NCBI RefSeq assembly: GCF_023008585.1
Contig: NZ_CP095390.1
Location: 620,001-684,000 of the forward strand
From: Natribaculum breve
Lineage (GTDB): Archaea > Halobacteriota > Halobacteria > Halobacteriales > Natrialbaceae
DNA length: 64,000 nucleotides
Reading direction: 5' to 3'
Positions 11,831 to 19,938 of this stretch are shown one piece after another. Numbering within the stretch: the first letter of the stretch is position 1; every line of letters starts with the position of its first letter. A model generated the notes under the pieces. The model worked only from the letters and a program-made list of their open reading frames with translations, was not told where the DNA came from and searched no databases. The translations under genes were made by a program, and so were the position numbers.

Positions 11831-12478
11831 CTACTCGTCGACGTACGCCTGCTCGAACGGTCGCGGCGACAGCCGGAGTTCGTCGAGGTCGGGCAGGTGT
11901 TTGAGGTTGTAGACGACCTTCAACTCGTCCGTGATCGGTTCGCCGACACAGGACAGCCGAATGCCTCGGTCGACCATCTCCGGCGGGAGGACGTGGTTGA
12001 CCGGCTGTGACATCTCGCCTTCCGCGACCGCGACGGCACAGTTTGCACACGCCCCGCCTCGACACGCGTACGGCCACCTGAACCCGCGGTTTTCGGCCGC
12101 CTCGAGGAGCGTCTCGCGTGGCTGGACCAGCAGTCGACCGCGATCCGTCGAGTCGAGGGCCTCGGCCGAGGACTTCTCGAAGAGGTCGTCGTCGTCGAGG
12201 TCCCAGCCGTAGTCGTCGAGAACTTCGTAGTTGAGGTACTCGACTCGAGACTGGTTTCGCGGATGCCGATCGTCGCTCTCGCCGTCGACCTCGTACCGTT
12301 CGCCGTACCGTCCCGCCTTGATCGCCTCGTAGGCCGCCCTGACCAGTTGAAACTCCGCTGCGGAGCCGCCGTGGTCGGGATGCGTTTCCTTCACTCGTCG
12401 TCTGTACGCCTGCTCGATCTCTTCGTCGTCCGCATCCGAATCGATCAGGAGGACGTCGAACGGGGATTCCACGACCAC
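11831..12478 (-). CDS. J-domain / 2Fe-2S ferredoxin fusion protein
   Basis: A protein of about 215 aa joining a DnaJ-like domain to a plant-type ferredoxin. Residues 1-60 contain the HPD motif (KETHPDHGGSAAEF). The C-terminal 90 residues carry the cluster ligands as CRGGACANC with a further Cys in RLSCVGEP. The linker is acidic. It is probably an electron carrier; the J-domain suggests an Hsp70 partner or cluster delivery, which is inference. The start was placed at GTG 12478 (MVVESPFDVLL); GTG 12472 is equally possible, and longer upstream reading is Arg-rich and unlike the family. It diverges from the sugar kinase gene. Confidence 0.85.
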   Translation of the reverse strand: MVVESPFDVLLIDSDADDEEIEQAYRRRVKETHPDHGGSAAEFQLVRAAYEAIKAGRYGERYEVDGESDDRHPRNQSRVEYLNYEVLDDYGWDLDDDDLFEKSSAEALDSTDRGRLLVQPRETLLEAAENRGFRWPYACRGGACANCAVAVAEGEMSQPVNHVLPPEMVDRGIRLSCVGEPITDELKVVYNLKHLPDLDELRLSPRPFEQAYVDE

Positions 12479-12576
12479 TGCTAACGAACGGGAGACGAAA
12501 AATGTTCCCCGGCGACTACCCCCGACCTGCGATAGGAGAGCGGCAATCATTATCCGACGCCGGCCGAATTGCGCCC

Positions 12577-13545
12577 ATGACCCATACCCACGACGTACTG
12601 GTCGCTGGCGAGACGCTCGTCGACTTTCTCCCCGAACGGCCCGGACCGCTCGCTGCCGTCGAGGGCTTCGAACGGCGACCCGGGGGCGCACCGGCGAACG
12701 TCGCCGTCGCGCTCTCCCGACTCGAGCGACCGCCCCTGTTCTGGACGCGGGTCGGCGACGACCCGTTCGGTCGCTACCTCGAGACGATCCTCGCGGAGAA
12801 CGGCGTTCCCGATCGGTTCGTCGAGCGCGACCCGGACGCGAAGACGACGCTGGCGTTCGTCACCCACGACGAGTGGGGCGATCGAACGTTCTCGTTCTAC
12901 CGCGACGACACCGCCGACACCCGCCTCGAGTCGGGAACGATCGCCGACGACGTGCTCGCCGACTGCGAGTGGGTCCACGCCGGCGGCGTGACGCTCTCGC
13001 GTGGCCCCTCGAGGGCGGCGACGCTCGACCTGCTCGAGCGCGCCGCCGATCGTGGCTGTACGGTCTCGTTCGATCCGAACGCACGCCCGGAGCTGTGGCC
13101 CGACGAGGAGACGTTCGCCCGCGTCGCTCGCGAGGCGCTTTCGTCCGTCGACGTGCTCAAGGCGACCCGCGAGGAACTCGAGAGCCTCGGATTCGACGGC
13201 GAAACGGCCACCGAACTGGCTCGAGACGCCGCCGACGCCGGTCCGCACACCGTCTTCGTCACGCGGGGCAGCGAGGGAGCCGTCGCCGTCGCCACCGGGG
13301 ACTCGCCCTGGGCCGGTACGGCGGCACACGACGGCTTCGACGTCGACGTCGTCGACACGACCGGCGCGGGCGACGCGTTCGTCGCCGGACTCGTCGCCGC
13401 GCTCCGGGACGGCCGTGAACTCGAGGACGCCCTCGCGTTCGCGAGCGCCGTCGCGGCCACGGCGACGACGGCCGCGGGGGCGATGACCGCGCTGCCCGAC
13501 CGCGAGACAGTCCGATCGTTCCTGGCGGCTGCCACGGACGGGTGA
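12577..13545 (+). CDS. PfkB-family carbohydrate kinase
   Basis: Ribokinase/fructokinase-type sugar kinase of 322 aa. The N-terminal PfkB signature is seen as RRPGGAPANVAVALSRL, and the C-terminal signature DTTGAGDAFVAGL contains the catalytic Asp and anion hole. The beginning VLVAGETLVDFLPERPG resembles fructokinases. The ATG at 12577 was preferred to an upstream in-frame ATG because homology begins there. The exact sugar is uncertain; fructokinase or 2-keto-3-deoxygluconate kinase are candidates. Confidence 0.9.
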   Translation: MTHTHDVLVAGETLVDFLPERPGPLAAVEGFERRPGGAPANVAVALSRLERPPLFWTRVGDDPFGRYLETILAENGVPDRFVERDPDAKTTLAFVTHDEWGDRTFSFYRDDTADTRLESGTIADDVLADCEWVHAGGVTLSRGPSRAATLDLLERAADRGCTVSFDPNARPELWPDEETFARVAREALSSVDVLKATREELESLGFDGETATELARDAADAGPHTVFVTRGSEGAVAVATGDSPWAGTAAHDGFDVDVVDTTGAGDAFVAGLVAALRDGRELEDALAFASAVAATATTAAGAMTALPDRETVRSFLAAATDG

Positions 13546-13625
13546 ACCGTGACGGCGGAGCGTCGACCGGCGGACCGGTCGCTTGCAGGCCGTCGAGCTA
13601 TTTCGCCGGCCGTCGTCGTCACGAC

Positions 13626-14756
13626 ATGGCCACCGACTCCCGGGGTGCGATTTCGTTCGTCGAGGCGGTCGTCCGGGGAATCACGCGGAAGAACGTCACG
13701 TTCATGGCGGCGAGCATCGCCTACCAGGCGTTCATCTCGTTGCTCCCGCTGCTCGTACTCGTCTTCTTTCTCGTCTCGATCGTCGGCGACGAAGCGCTCG
13801 CCGCTCGAGTCGCCGAGACGACGGAGGGATTCCTCCCCGAGAGCGGACGTGAGTTGCTCGAGGAGGCGATCGCCGGCTCGGTCGCCACCACCGGCGCGTC
13901 CGCGATCGGTCTGGTGACGCTTCTGTGGGGATCGCTGAAGATCTTTCGCGGGCTCGACACGGCGTTCTCCGAGATTTACGACACGACGGCGACGTCCTCG
14001 ATCCTCGACCAGCTGCGAGACGGACTCGTGGTCTTCGTCGCGCTCGGGCTGGCGCTGCTCGCGGCTGCGGTCGCGAGCGCCGTCTTCGCGGTCTTCCCGG
14101 ACAACGCGCTCGTCGGCGTGCTCAACCCACTCTTGCTCGTCGTCGGTCTCTCGGTCGCGTTCTTCCCGATGTACTACGTCTTCCCCGACGTCGACGTCGG
14201 CGTCCGCGAGGTCCTCCCGGGCGTCGTCGTCGCGGCGGTCGGCTGGGCCGCGCTCCAGGCACTCTTCCAGGTCTACGTCGCGGTCGCCTCGAGTTCCGAC
14301 TCGGCCGGCGCGATCGGTGCGATCTTGCTGGTGTTGACGTGGCTGTACTTCGGCGGCCTCGTGTTGCTGGTCGGTGCCGTCGTCAACGCGACCGCAGGCG
14401 GTCGGCTCTCGATCCCGGACGCCGACGCCGACGAAACCGGCGACTCTGACACGTTCGCCGCGAATCGCCTCGAGCGGCGTACCGAAACCCTCGAGCGCCG
14501 TCTCGCGGACGTCGAGCACGCCTACGGACTTTCGCGACACGAACTCGAGGCCGAACGCCGGCGAGCCGACGCACTCGAGAGCCGCGTCGCCGACCTCGAG
14601 GCAGAGCGGACGCGACTCGACCGCGAGAACGAGCGCCTCCGGCGGCGACTCGAGCGACGACGGCGGCCGTGGTGGCGAGCGGTGCTGTCGCACGTCGGCG
14701 AACGGACGACGACGCTCTCGATCGGGACGGTTCGCGACCGACGCGAGCGGGAGTGA
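13626..14756 (+). CDS. YihY/BrkB-family membrane protein with coiled-coil tail
   Basis: Integral membrane protein of 376 aa. The N-terminal 270 residues carry about six hydrophobic helices with the family segments NVTFMAASIAYQAFISLLPL and LLWGSLKIFRGLDTAFSEIY. The last 100 residues are a highly charged coiled coil (RLERRTETLERRLADVEHAY, then ESRVADLEAERTRLDRENER). Such a tail suggests a cytoplasmic oligomerisation module. The ATG at 13626 was selected by homology; an in-frame ATG at 13542 overlaps the kinase stop. The function of the family is not settled. Confidence 0.88.
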   Translation: MATDSRGAISFVEAVVRGITRKNVTFMAASIAYQAFISLLPLLVLVFFLVSIVGDEALAARVAETTEGFLPESGRELLEEAIAGSVATTGASAIGLVTLLWGSLKIFRGLDTAFSEIYDTTATSSILDQLRDGLVVFVALGLALLAAAVASAVFAVFPDNALVGVLNPLLLVVGLSVAFFPMYYVFPDVDVGVREVLPGVVVAAVGWAALQALFQVYVAVASSSDSAGAIGAILLVLTWLYFGGLVLLVGAVVNATAGGRLSIPDADADETGDSDTFAANRLERRTETLERRLADVEHAYGLSRHELEAERRRADALESRVADLEAERTRLDRENERLRRRLERRRRPWWRAVLSHVGERTTTLSIGTVRDRRERE

Positions 14757-14801
14757 CGAGAAGTCGAGTCACATTTGGTGGTCGACCACACACCGTCGCC
14801 C

Positions 14802-15212
14802 GTGTCAGAACCTTCGCGAGCGGCCCGGCGGCGGATTCGACGCGACCACGCCACGGTACTCGAGGGGATCGACGCCTGTGCGGACCGCGTCGCCGCGTCC
14901 TGGGACGGCGACGCGGCGACCGACCGCGCCGACGTCGTCGATCCGCTACGGGCCGAACTCGAATCGATGGGAGTGCTGGCTCGGCTGCCGGACGTCCTCG
15001 TCGACGCCGTCGACGCGACGGGACACGCCCTCCCGGCGTCGCCGGTCGCCGCACCGCCGTACGTCGCGGTGACGAGTCGCGGCCCGGTCCTCCGGGCGAC
15101 GATCGACCCCGGCAGGCTGGTGGTCCGCGTCGACGCGTTCGAGGTCGTCCGCGAGTCGACGCCGCGATACCGACGGCTCGAGGACGTCCGGCTCGCGGTC
15201 TCGCTCGAGTGA
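14802..15212 (+). CDS. Conserved haloarchaeal hypothetical protein
   Basis: A 136-aa soluble protein starting at GTG 14802 (MSEPSRAARRRIRRDHATVL). TTG 14775 or GTG 14778 would add a few residues. It is helical in the first half and beta-rich in the second (PYVAVTSRGPVLRATIDPGR, then LVVRVDAFEVV). No known motif was recognised. It lies 45 bp after the YihY gene on the same strand and may be co-transcribed. Confidence 0.75.
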   Translation: MSEPSRAARRRIRRDHATVLEGIDACADRVAASWDGDAATDRADVVDPLRAELESMGVLARLPDVLVDAVDATGHALPASPVAAPPYVAVTSRGPVLRATIDPGRLVVRVDAFEVVRESTPRYRRLEDVRLAVSLE

Positions 15213-15257
15213 CCGCTACCGGTACCTTTTCGCACCGTGCGAACGATCGACAGCCCG

Positions 15258-15734
15258 ATGCATCCGCGCGCAGAGGAGTTTTCGAAGCGGGCGCGAGAAC
15301 GGTACGGGTTCGACCCCGAGGTCGAGGAGTTTCCCGAGGGCACGAAGACGGCGGCCGAGGCGGCCGAGGCGGTCGGCTGCGACGTCGCCCAGATCGCGAG
15401 TTCGCTCGCGTTCGACGTCGACGGCGACCTCGTCGTGTCGGTCACGAGCGGGGCCAACCGCGTGAGCGAAGCCGCACTCGGGGCGCAGTTCGACGCGTCG
15501 ACCGACGACGTCTCGATGGCCGACGTAGACCGGATCAGGGAGACGCTCGGCTGGTCGATCGGGGGCGTCCCCCCGTTCTGTCACGAGACGGCCGTCCCCG
15601 TCCTGATCGACGAGACGTTACTCGAGTTCGACACCGTCTGGGCGGCTGCGGGGACGCCCGAGGCCGTGTTCCCGATCGACCCGGCCGAACTGCGGGCGTA
15701 CGCGGACGCGGAACCGGCCGATGTCACCGGCTGA
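15258..15734 (+). CDS. YbaK/ProX-family aminoacyl-tRNA deacylase
   Basis: A 158-aa protein of the YbaK/EbsC family, which hydrolyses misacylated tRNAs such as Cys-tRNA(Pro). Family features are KTAAEAAEAVGCDVAQIASS, VVSVTSGANRVSE and GWSIGGVPPFCHE (the GG.PPfGh-like motif). The C-terminal WAAAGTPEAVFPIDPAEL is also typical. The start at ATG 15258 (MHPRAEEF) was preferred to GTG 15237. It acts in trans as an editing factor; the specific substrate is not deducible. Confidence 0.88.
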   Translation: MHPRAEEFSKRARERYGFDPEVEEFPEGTKTAAEAAEAVGCDVAQIASSLAFDVDGDLVVSVTSGANRVSEAALGAQFDASTDDVSMADVDRIRETLGWSIGGVPPFCHETAVPVLIDETLLEFDTVWAAAGTPEAVFPIDPAELRAYADAEPADVTG

Positions 15735-15847
15735 GACCGCGACCCCGGTCGACGCGTCGATTTCTCTGTCGTCGCACCCGACGAGAGCTATCGCTGTCCG
15801 TGTCGATCGGCGGTGGCCGCCGGCTGGTCCGGTCGTCGCCACTCGAC

Positions 15848-15916
15848 GTTAACAACTATCGAGTGTTGAGTGGCACTAGTTAATAACTACGGGTTAGAAA
15901 ATAATAACACTTTTAC
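15848..15916 (+). promoter_or_regulatory. znuA promoter with shared AT-rich operator motif
   Basis: GTTAAC palindrome at 15848-15853, GTTAATAACT at 15879-15888, and ATAATAACACTTTTACCCG at 15901-15919. The CTTTTAC element begins 29 bases before the znuA ATG, so transcription is probably leaderless. Very similar blocks occur before znuC with nearly the same spacing to an ATG, which suggests a common zinc-responsive regulator. Confidence 0.55.
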
Positions 15917-15938
15917 CCGACGACTCGTATTCCCGAGT

Positions 15939-17570
15939 ATGGATCTGTCACGACGTTCGGTGCTGACGGGAACTGCCGGAGTGGCGATGGGATCGCTCGC
16001 CGGCTGTCTCGGTGACATCGCCGGTTCGAGCGGCGGCGACGACGACGGCTACGCCATCCTGTTCGCGCTGGCGGAGTTCACGAACGCGGTCGGCGGCGAC
16101 GAGTTCCAGGTCGAGAACCCGGTGCCGGTCGGCGCGATGGGACACGGCTGGGAGCCGAGCGGCGACCTTCAGCCGAAAATCGCCGACTCGGACCTGTTCG
16201 TCTACCTCGACACGTCCGAGTTCGCCTGGGCACAGAGATTCGTCACGAACTTCGAGGACGGCGACCACGACGTGCGAACCGTCGACGCACTCGAGGGCAT
16301 CGACCTCCTTCAGTGGGACCACGAGTACGACGACGGCCACGATCACGGGACAGAGGACGACCACGATCACGACGACGATGGCGCACTCGACGATCACGCC
16401 CTGTCTCACGCCTGTGGCCACATGGAAGGCGACGAGCGAGAGCCGCTTTCGGCGACCGCTGCCGAGGGCGACGCGACGGTCTTTTCACAGACCCACCAGC
16501 CGTACGCGGTCACGCTCGAGTCGGAGACGGGCTACGTCACGTTCGAGGGCGAGCCCGGGACCTACGCCTTCTTTACCGATGCTCGGGAAGCGCTCGCCCC
16601 GGTCGACGGCCACGCGGTCCACGACGAGCACGGCGTCGAGAGCTGTGACGGCATCGCAGCCTACCACGTCGTCGAGACCGAGACCGGTTCGGTGACGCTC
16701 GAGATCTCCGGCAGCGCAGGGGCGAGCGTGACGCTCCTCGCGGAGGGGGTCTCCGGCCACGGCGACCACGACCACGGAAGCGAGGATGAACACGACCACG
16801 GGGGAGAAGACGAGCACGAAGGCGAAGAAGAACACAACCACGAGAACGAGGACGACGGACACGACCACGAAGGCGAAGAAGAACACAACCACGAGAGCGA
16901 GGACGACGGGCACGACCACGAAGGCGAAGAAGAACACAACCACGAGAGCGAGGACGACGGGCACGACCACGAAGGCGAAGAAGAACACAACCACGAGAAC
17001 GAGGACGACGGGCACGACCACGACCACGGAGAGCACGACCCGCACGCGTGGATCGATCCCGTCCACGCCCAGACGATGGTCGACACCATCACCGAGGCGC
17101 TGGTCGACGTCGACCCCGACAATGAGTCGTACTACCGCGACAACGCCGAGGAGTACAGGGCCGAACTGCAGGAGCTCCACGAGGAGTTCGAGGAGGTCGT
17201 CGCGAACGCCGACCACGACGTCGCCGTCCTCGCCGGTCACGACTCCTACCAGTACATCGGTGCTCGGTACGGCATCGAGTTCAAGACGCCGGTCGGCGTC
17301 TCCCCGGACGAAGAGCCCAGCACCGACGAAATCGTCGACCTGATCGACGTGATCGACGCCGAAGAGATCGACTACGTGTTGAAAGGCACGTTCGAGGACG
17401 ACAACCTCGCCAGGACGCTCGTCGCCGACAGCCACGCCGAGGAGATCGCAGAACTGACGACCCTCACGTCGACCACCCAGGAGTGGAACGACGAGGGCTG
17501 GGGATACGTCGACCAGATGCGGGAAGTCAACCTCCCCGCGTTGCGGAAGGCGCTCGGTGCCGAGGAGTGA
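15939..17570 (+). CDS. znuA: Zinc ABC transporter substrate-binding lipoprotein
   Basis: Zinc-capture protein of 543 aa. The N-terminus is a Tat lipoprotein signal: twin arginine RRSVLTG at residues 5-11 and lipobox LAGC with Cys23. Cluster A-I family features are FTNAVGGDEF, MGHGWEPS, DPHAWIDP, VAVLAGHDSYQYIGARYGIE and a C-terminal YVLKGTFEDDNLART. It has two oddities: a beta-rich insert with two Cys at about residues 155-270, and a His/Asp/Glu loop built from four 51-bp tandem repeats. The ATG at 15939 matches the signal peptide and promoter. It delivers zinc to ZnuB/ZnuC. Confidence 0.94.
   Translation: MDLSRRSVLTGTAGVAMGSLAGCLGDIAGSSGGDDDGYAILFALAEFTNAVGGDEFQVENPVPVGAMGHGWEPSGDLQPKIADSDLFVYLDTSEFAWAQRFVTNFEDGDHDVRTVDALEGIDLLQWDHEYDDGHDHGTEDDHDHDDDGALDDHALSHACGHMEGDEREPLSATAAEGDATVFSQTHQPYAVTLESETGYVTFEGEPGTYAFFTDAREALAPVDGHAVHDEHGVESCDGIAAYHVVETETGSVTLEISGSAGASVTLLAEGVSGHGDHDHGSEDEHDHGGEDEHEGEEEHNHENEDDGHDHEGEEEHNHESEDDGHDHEGEEEHNHESEDDGHDHEGEEEHNHENEDDGHDHDHGEHDPHAWIDPVHAQTMVDTITEALVDVDPDNESYYRDNAEEYRAELQELHEEFEEVVANADHDVAVLAGHDSYQYIGARYGIEFKTPVGVSPDEEPSTDEIVDLIDVIDAEEIDYVLKGTFEDDNLARTLVADSHAEEIAELTTLTSTTQEWNDEGWGYVDQMREVNLPALRKALGAEE
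16818..17021 (+). repeat. Four 51-bp tandem repeats inside znuA
   Basis: Units at 16818-16868, 16869-16919, 16920-16970 and 16971-17021 are nearly identical and each encodes 17 residues of the form EGEEEHNHENEDDGHDH (Asn or Ser at one position). They form the zinc-binding His-rich loop. Near-identity at DNA level suggests recent expansion by slippage or unequal recombination. Confidence 0.95.
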
Positions 17571-17911
17571 AAGCAGCGCGTGCTCGCCACGTCGGTCGAC
17601 GGGTCGCGTGGTCGAACGGCCAGCGCCCGGGACCGCTCGAGCACGCCGTTATTAATAACTCGAACACCGATAATAATTCTTTTATCCGTCCGGAGAAATC
17701 ACGTTTACATGGACCGTTCCCGTCGCCACGGACCGCCGGTGAGACCTACGGGGTGGGCTCGTCCGACACACGGTCGACGAGCGCACCTCGCCGGGACGGG
17801 AACTCGTTTCGGACCGTCTTCTCGGGCGATCCGACCACGTCGGATCGGTGCCGAAATCGTTTCGAAGCCACGCCGACGCTCGAGTGCGAGATCGCGAACA
17901 GAGCCACACGT
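17571..17911 (+). other. 341-bp gap: znuC promoter and long leader
   Basis: It holds a perfect palindrome GTTATTAATAAC at 17648-17659 and a TATA-like CTTTTATCCG at 17679-17688. An ATG at 17709 sits 30 bases after that element and opens a 68-codon Arg-rich frame ending at 17915, where its TGA overlaps the znuC ATG. Its codon third positions are not GC-rich, so it is more likely leader RNA than a protein gene. Confidence 0.5.
17648..17688 (+). promoter_or_regulatory. znuC promoter with motif shared with znuA
   Basis: Palindrome GTTATTAATAAC (17648-17659), 9-bp spacer after TTAATAACT, then ATAATAATTCTTTTATCCG (17670-17688). The last block matches the znuA promoter at 16 of 19 positions. Together the two sites suggest coordinated zinc control. 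Confidence 0.55.
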
Positions 17912-18820
17912 ATGACGATAGATCTACACGCCGACGCACATTACCGGATGAACGACCAGACGACCGGTGGTGGTCACGACGACTCCGATCCTGACCACGA
18001 CCACGACCACGACCACGTAGCCGACTCGACGCCCGGCCACGACCGCGCAACCGAGGCGTCGGCGACCCTCGAGCACGGGTCCGAACCAGCCGTCAGGATG
18101 GAAAACGTCACGTTCGGATACGGCGACCAGCCTGCAGTCGAGAACGTCAGCCTGACGATCGAGCGCGGCGAGTTCCTCGGCCTCGTCGGTCCCAACGGAT
18201 CCGGCAAGACGACGCTGTTGTTGCTGATGCTCGGCGTCCTCTCGCCCGACGAGGGCCGGGTCGAACTGTTCGGCGACCCCGTCGACGAGTTCGCCGACGG
18301 CGAACGGATCGGCTACGTCTCCCAGAAGTCGACCGACGCGGGTTCGACGATGCCCGTCACCGTTCGCGAGGTCGTGACGATGGGTCGGTTCGCCCACGCC
18401 GGTCACCGCCGTCTTTCGGACCGCGACCACGAGGCCGTCGACGAGGCGCTCGAGACGGTCGGTATCCGTGACCTCGAGAGCCGCCGTATCAACGAGCTGT
18501 CTGGCGGACAGACACAGCGAGCGTACATCGCGCGTGCGCTGGCCTCCGAGGCCGACCTGCTGGCGATGGACGAACCGACCGTCGGCGTCGACGCCCGGTC
18601 ACGAGAGCAGTTCTACGGCCTGCTCGGCGACCTCAACGATCGGGGGATCACGATCATCCTGATCGAGCACGATCTCGGCGTCGTCACCGATCGCGCCGAT
18701 CGGATCGCCTGTATCAACCGGACGCTGTACCACCACGGGTCGGCGAGTTCGTTCGCCGAGAGCGACGCGCTCGAGGCGGCCTACGGACCGAACAGCGAAA
18801 TCGTCCACCACGACCACTGA
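17912..18820 (+). CDS. znuC: Zinc ABC transporter ATP-binding protein
   Basis: ATPase of the zinc importer, about 302 aa from ATG 17912; ATG 17948 is an alternative. The first 50 residues are His/Asp-rich (DPDHDHDHDHVADST), an extra zinc-binding tail. ABC motifs are Walker A GPNGSGKTTL, signature LSGGQTQRAYIARAL, Walker B LLAMDEPTVGVD and switch IEHDLG. The stop is 2 bp before znuB, so the two are co-transcribed. Upstream a promoter resembles that of znuA, leaving a leader of about 200 nt. Confidence 0.92.
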   Translation: MTIDLHADAHYRMNDQTTGGGHDDSDPDHDHDHDHVADSTPGHDRATEASATLEHGSEPAVRMENVTFGYGDQPAVENVSLTIERGEFLGLVGPNGSGKTTLLLLMLGVLSPDEGRVELFGDPVDEFADGERIGYVSQKSTDAGSTMPVTVREVVTMGRFAHAGHRRLSDRDHEAVDEALETVGIRDLESRRINELSGGQTQRAYIARALASEADLLAMDEPTVGVDARSREQFYGLLGDLNDRGITIILIEHDLGVVTDRADRIACINRTLYHHGSASSFAESDALEAAYGPNSEIVHHDH

Positions 18821-18822
18821 CC

Positions 18823-19839
18823 ATGAAGTACGACACCCGTCTCCGTCTCGAGCGCCTCGGCGTGTTCGCAGTGGGCGTGCTCGCGGTCGTGATGCTCGCG
18901 TTTCTGGCCGCTCGCGGGCTGGCCGAGTACAGTTCGGCGGCTGACCTGGTCGCTACCCGCCTGGTCGACGGCGGATGTGCCCTCGGGAGCGTCGCCGGGA
19001 CCAGACTGCTCTGTTTCAACTTCGTCTGGTACTCGGTCGCGACGGGCGTGCTCGTCGGCATCGTCGGGCCGTTGATCGGGTCGTACGTCGTCCACCGCGA
19101 GATGGCGCTGATCGGCGAGACCCTCGCACACACCGCGTTCGCCGGCGTCGCCTTCGGGATCTTCTTCGGATCGGCGACGAACTGGGGCGTCTCGGTACTG
19201 CTCGCCGCGCTCGTCACGGGCATCATCGGTGCGTTCGGCGTCCAGTACCTGTCCAGTCGGACCGCGGCACACGGCGACGTGCCGATCGCGATCGTCCTCA
19301 CGGGGAGTTTCGCGATCGGGACGATCGTCATCAGCCTCGGACGCGGGTTCGGCGGCGTGAGCATCGACGCGTACCTGTTCGGCCAGATGGCCGCCGTCAC
19401 CCAGAGCGGTGCCCAGTTGATGGGCGTCGTGAGCGTCGTCGTGATCGCGCTGGTCGCGCTCAACTACAAACAGTTCCTCTTCATCACGTTCGACGAACAG
19501 GCCGCTCGCGTCGCCAGGCTGAACGTGTCGGCGTACAACACGCTGTTGATCCTGCTTACGGCCGTCGTCGTCGTCGGCGCGATGCAGATTCTGGGGATCA
19601 TCCTCGTGACCGCGATGCTCGTCGTCCCGGTCGCCGCCGCCTCTGCGGTCGCCGACAGCTTTCGCGAGGCCCAGTACCTCTCGATCATCGTCGGCGAGGT
19701 CTCCGTTCTGGTCGGTGTCACGGCCGCGTTCCTCTACGGACTCGCGCCCGGCGGCTCGATCGTCGTGGTCGCGATCGCGATCTACCTCGTCGCGGTCGCG
19801 GTCGCAGACCGGGACAGCGCCGTCGCCGCGGGTGCGTGA
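18823..19839 (+). CDS. znuB: Zinc ABC transporter permease
   Basis: Membrane subunit of the zinc importer, 338 aa, ABC-3 family, with about eight to nine hydrophobic helices. Typical segments are GPLIGSYVVHREMALIGETL, then AHTAFAGVAFG (contact with ZnuC), and ILGIILVTAMLVVPVAAASA near the C-terminus. It follows znuC after 2 bp. Members of this family also carry manganese, but the His-rich partners favour zinc. Confidence 0.94.
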   Translation: MKYDTRLRLERLGVFAVGVLAVVMLAFLAARGLAEYSSAADLVATRLVDGGCALGSVAGTRLLCFNFVWYSVATGVLVGIVGPLIGSYVVHREMALIGETLAHTAFAGVAFGIFFGSATNWGVSVLLAALVTGIIGAFGVQYLSSRTAAHGDVPIAIVLTGSFAIGTIVISLGRGFGGVSIDAYLFGQMAAVTQSGAQLMGVVSVVVIALVALNYKQFLFITFDEQAARVARLNVSAYNTLLILLTAVVVVGAMQILGIILVTAMLVVPVAAASAVADSFREAQYLSIIVGEVSVLVGVTAAFLYGLAPGGSIVVVAIAIYLVAVAVADRDSAVAAGA

Positions 19840-19938
19840 GCGCAGTTCCGGTGTGGGTAGCCGTCGATACTCTCGTCTAGCGACCTCTCAGCGGCCGGTG
19901 GCGAGGCTTTAACTCGTCAGCAAGTGAACCCTCGCACG

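Noticed and set aside
16818..17021. Regularly spaced repeats resembling a CRISPR array
   Set aside because: The 51-bp units are contiguous without unique spacers and encode the His-rich loop of ZnuA.
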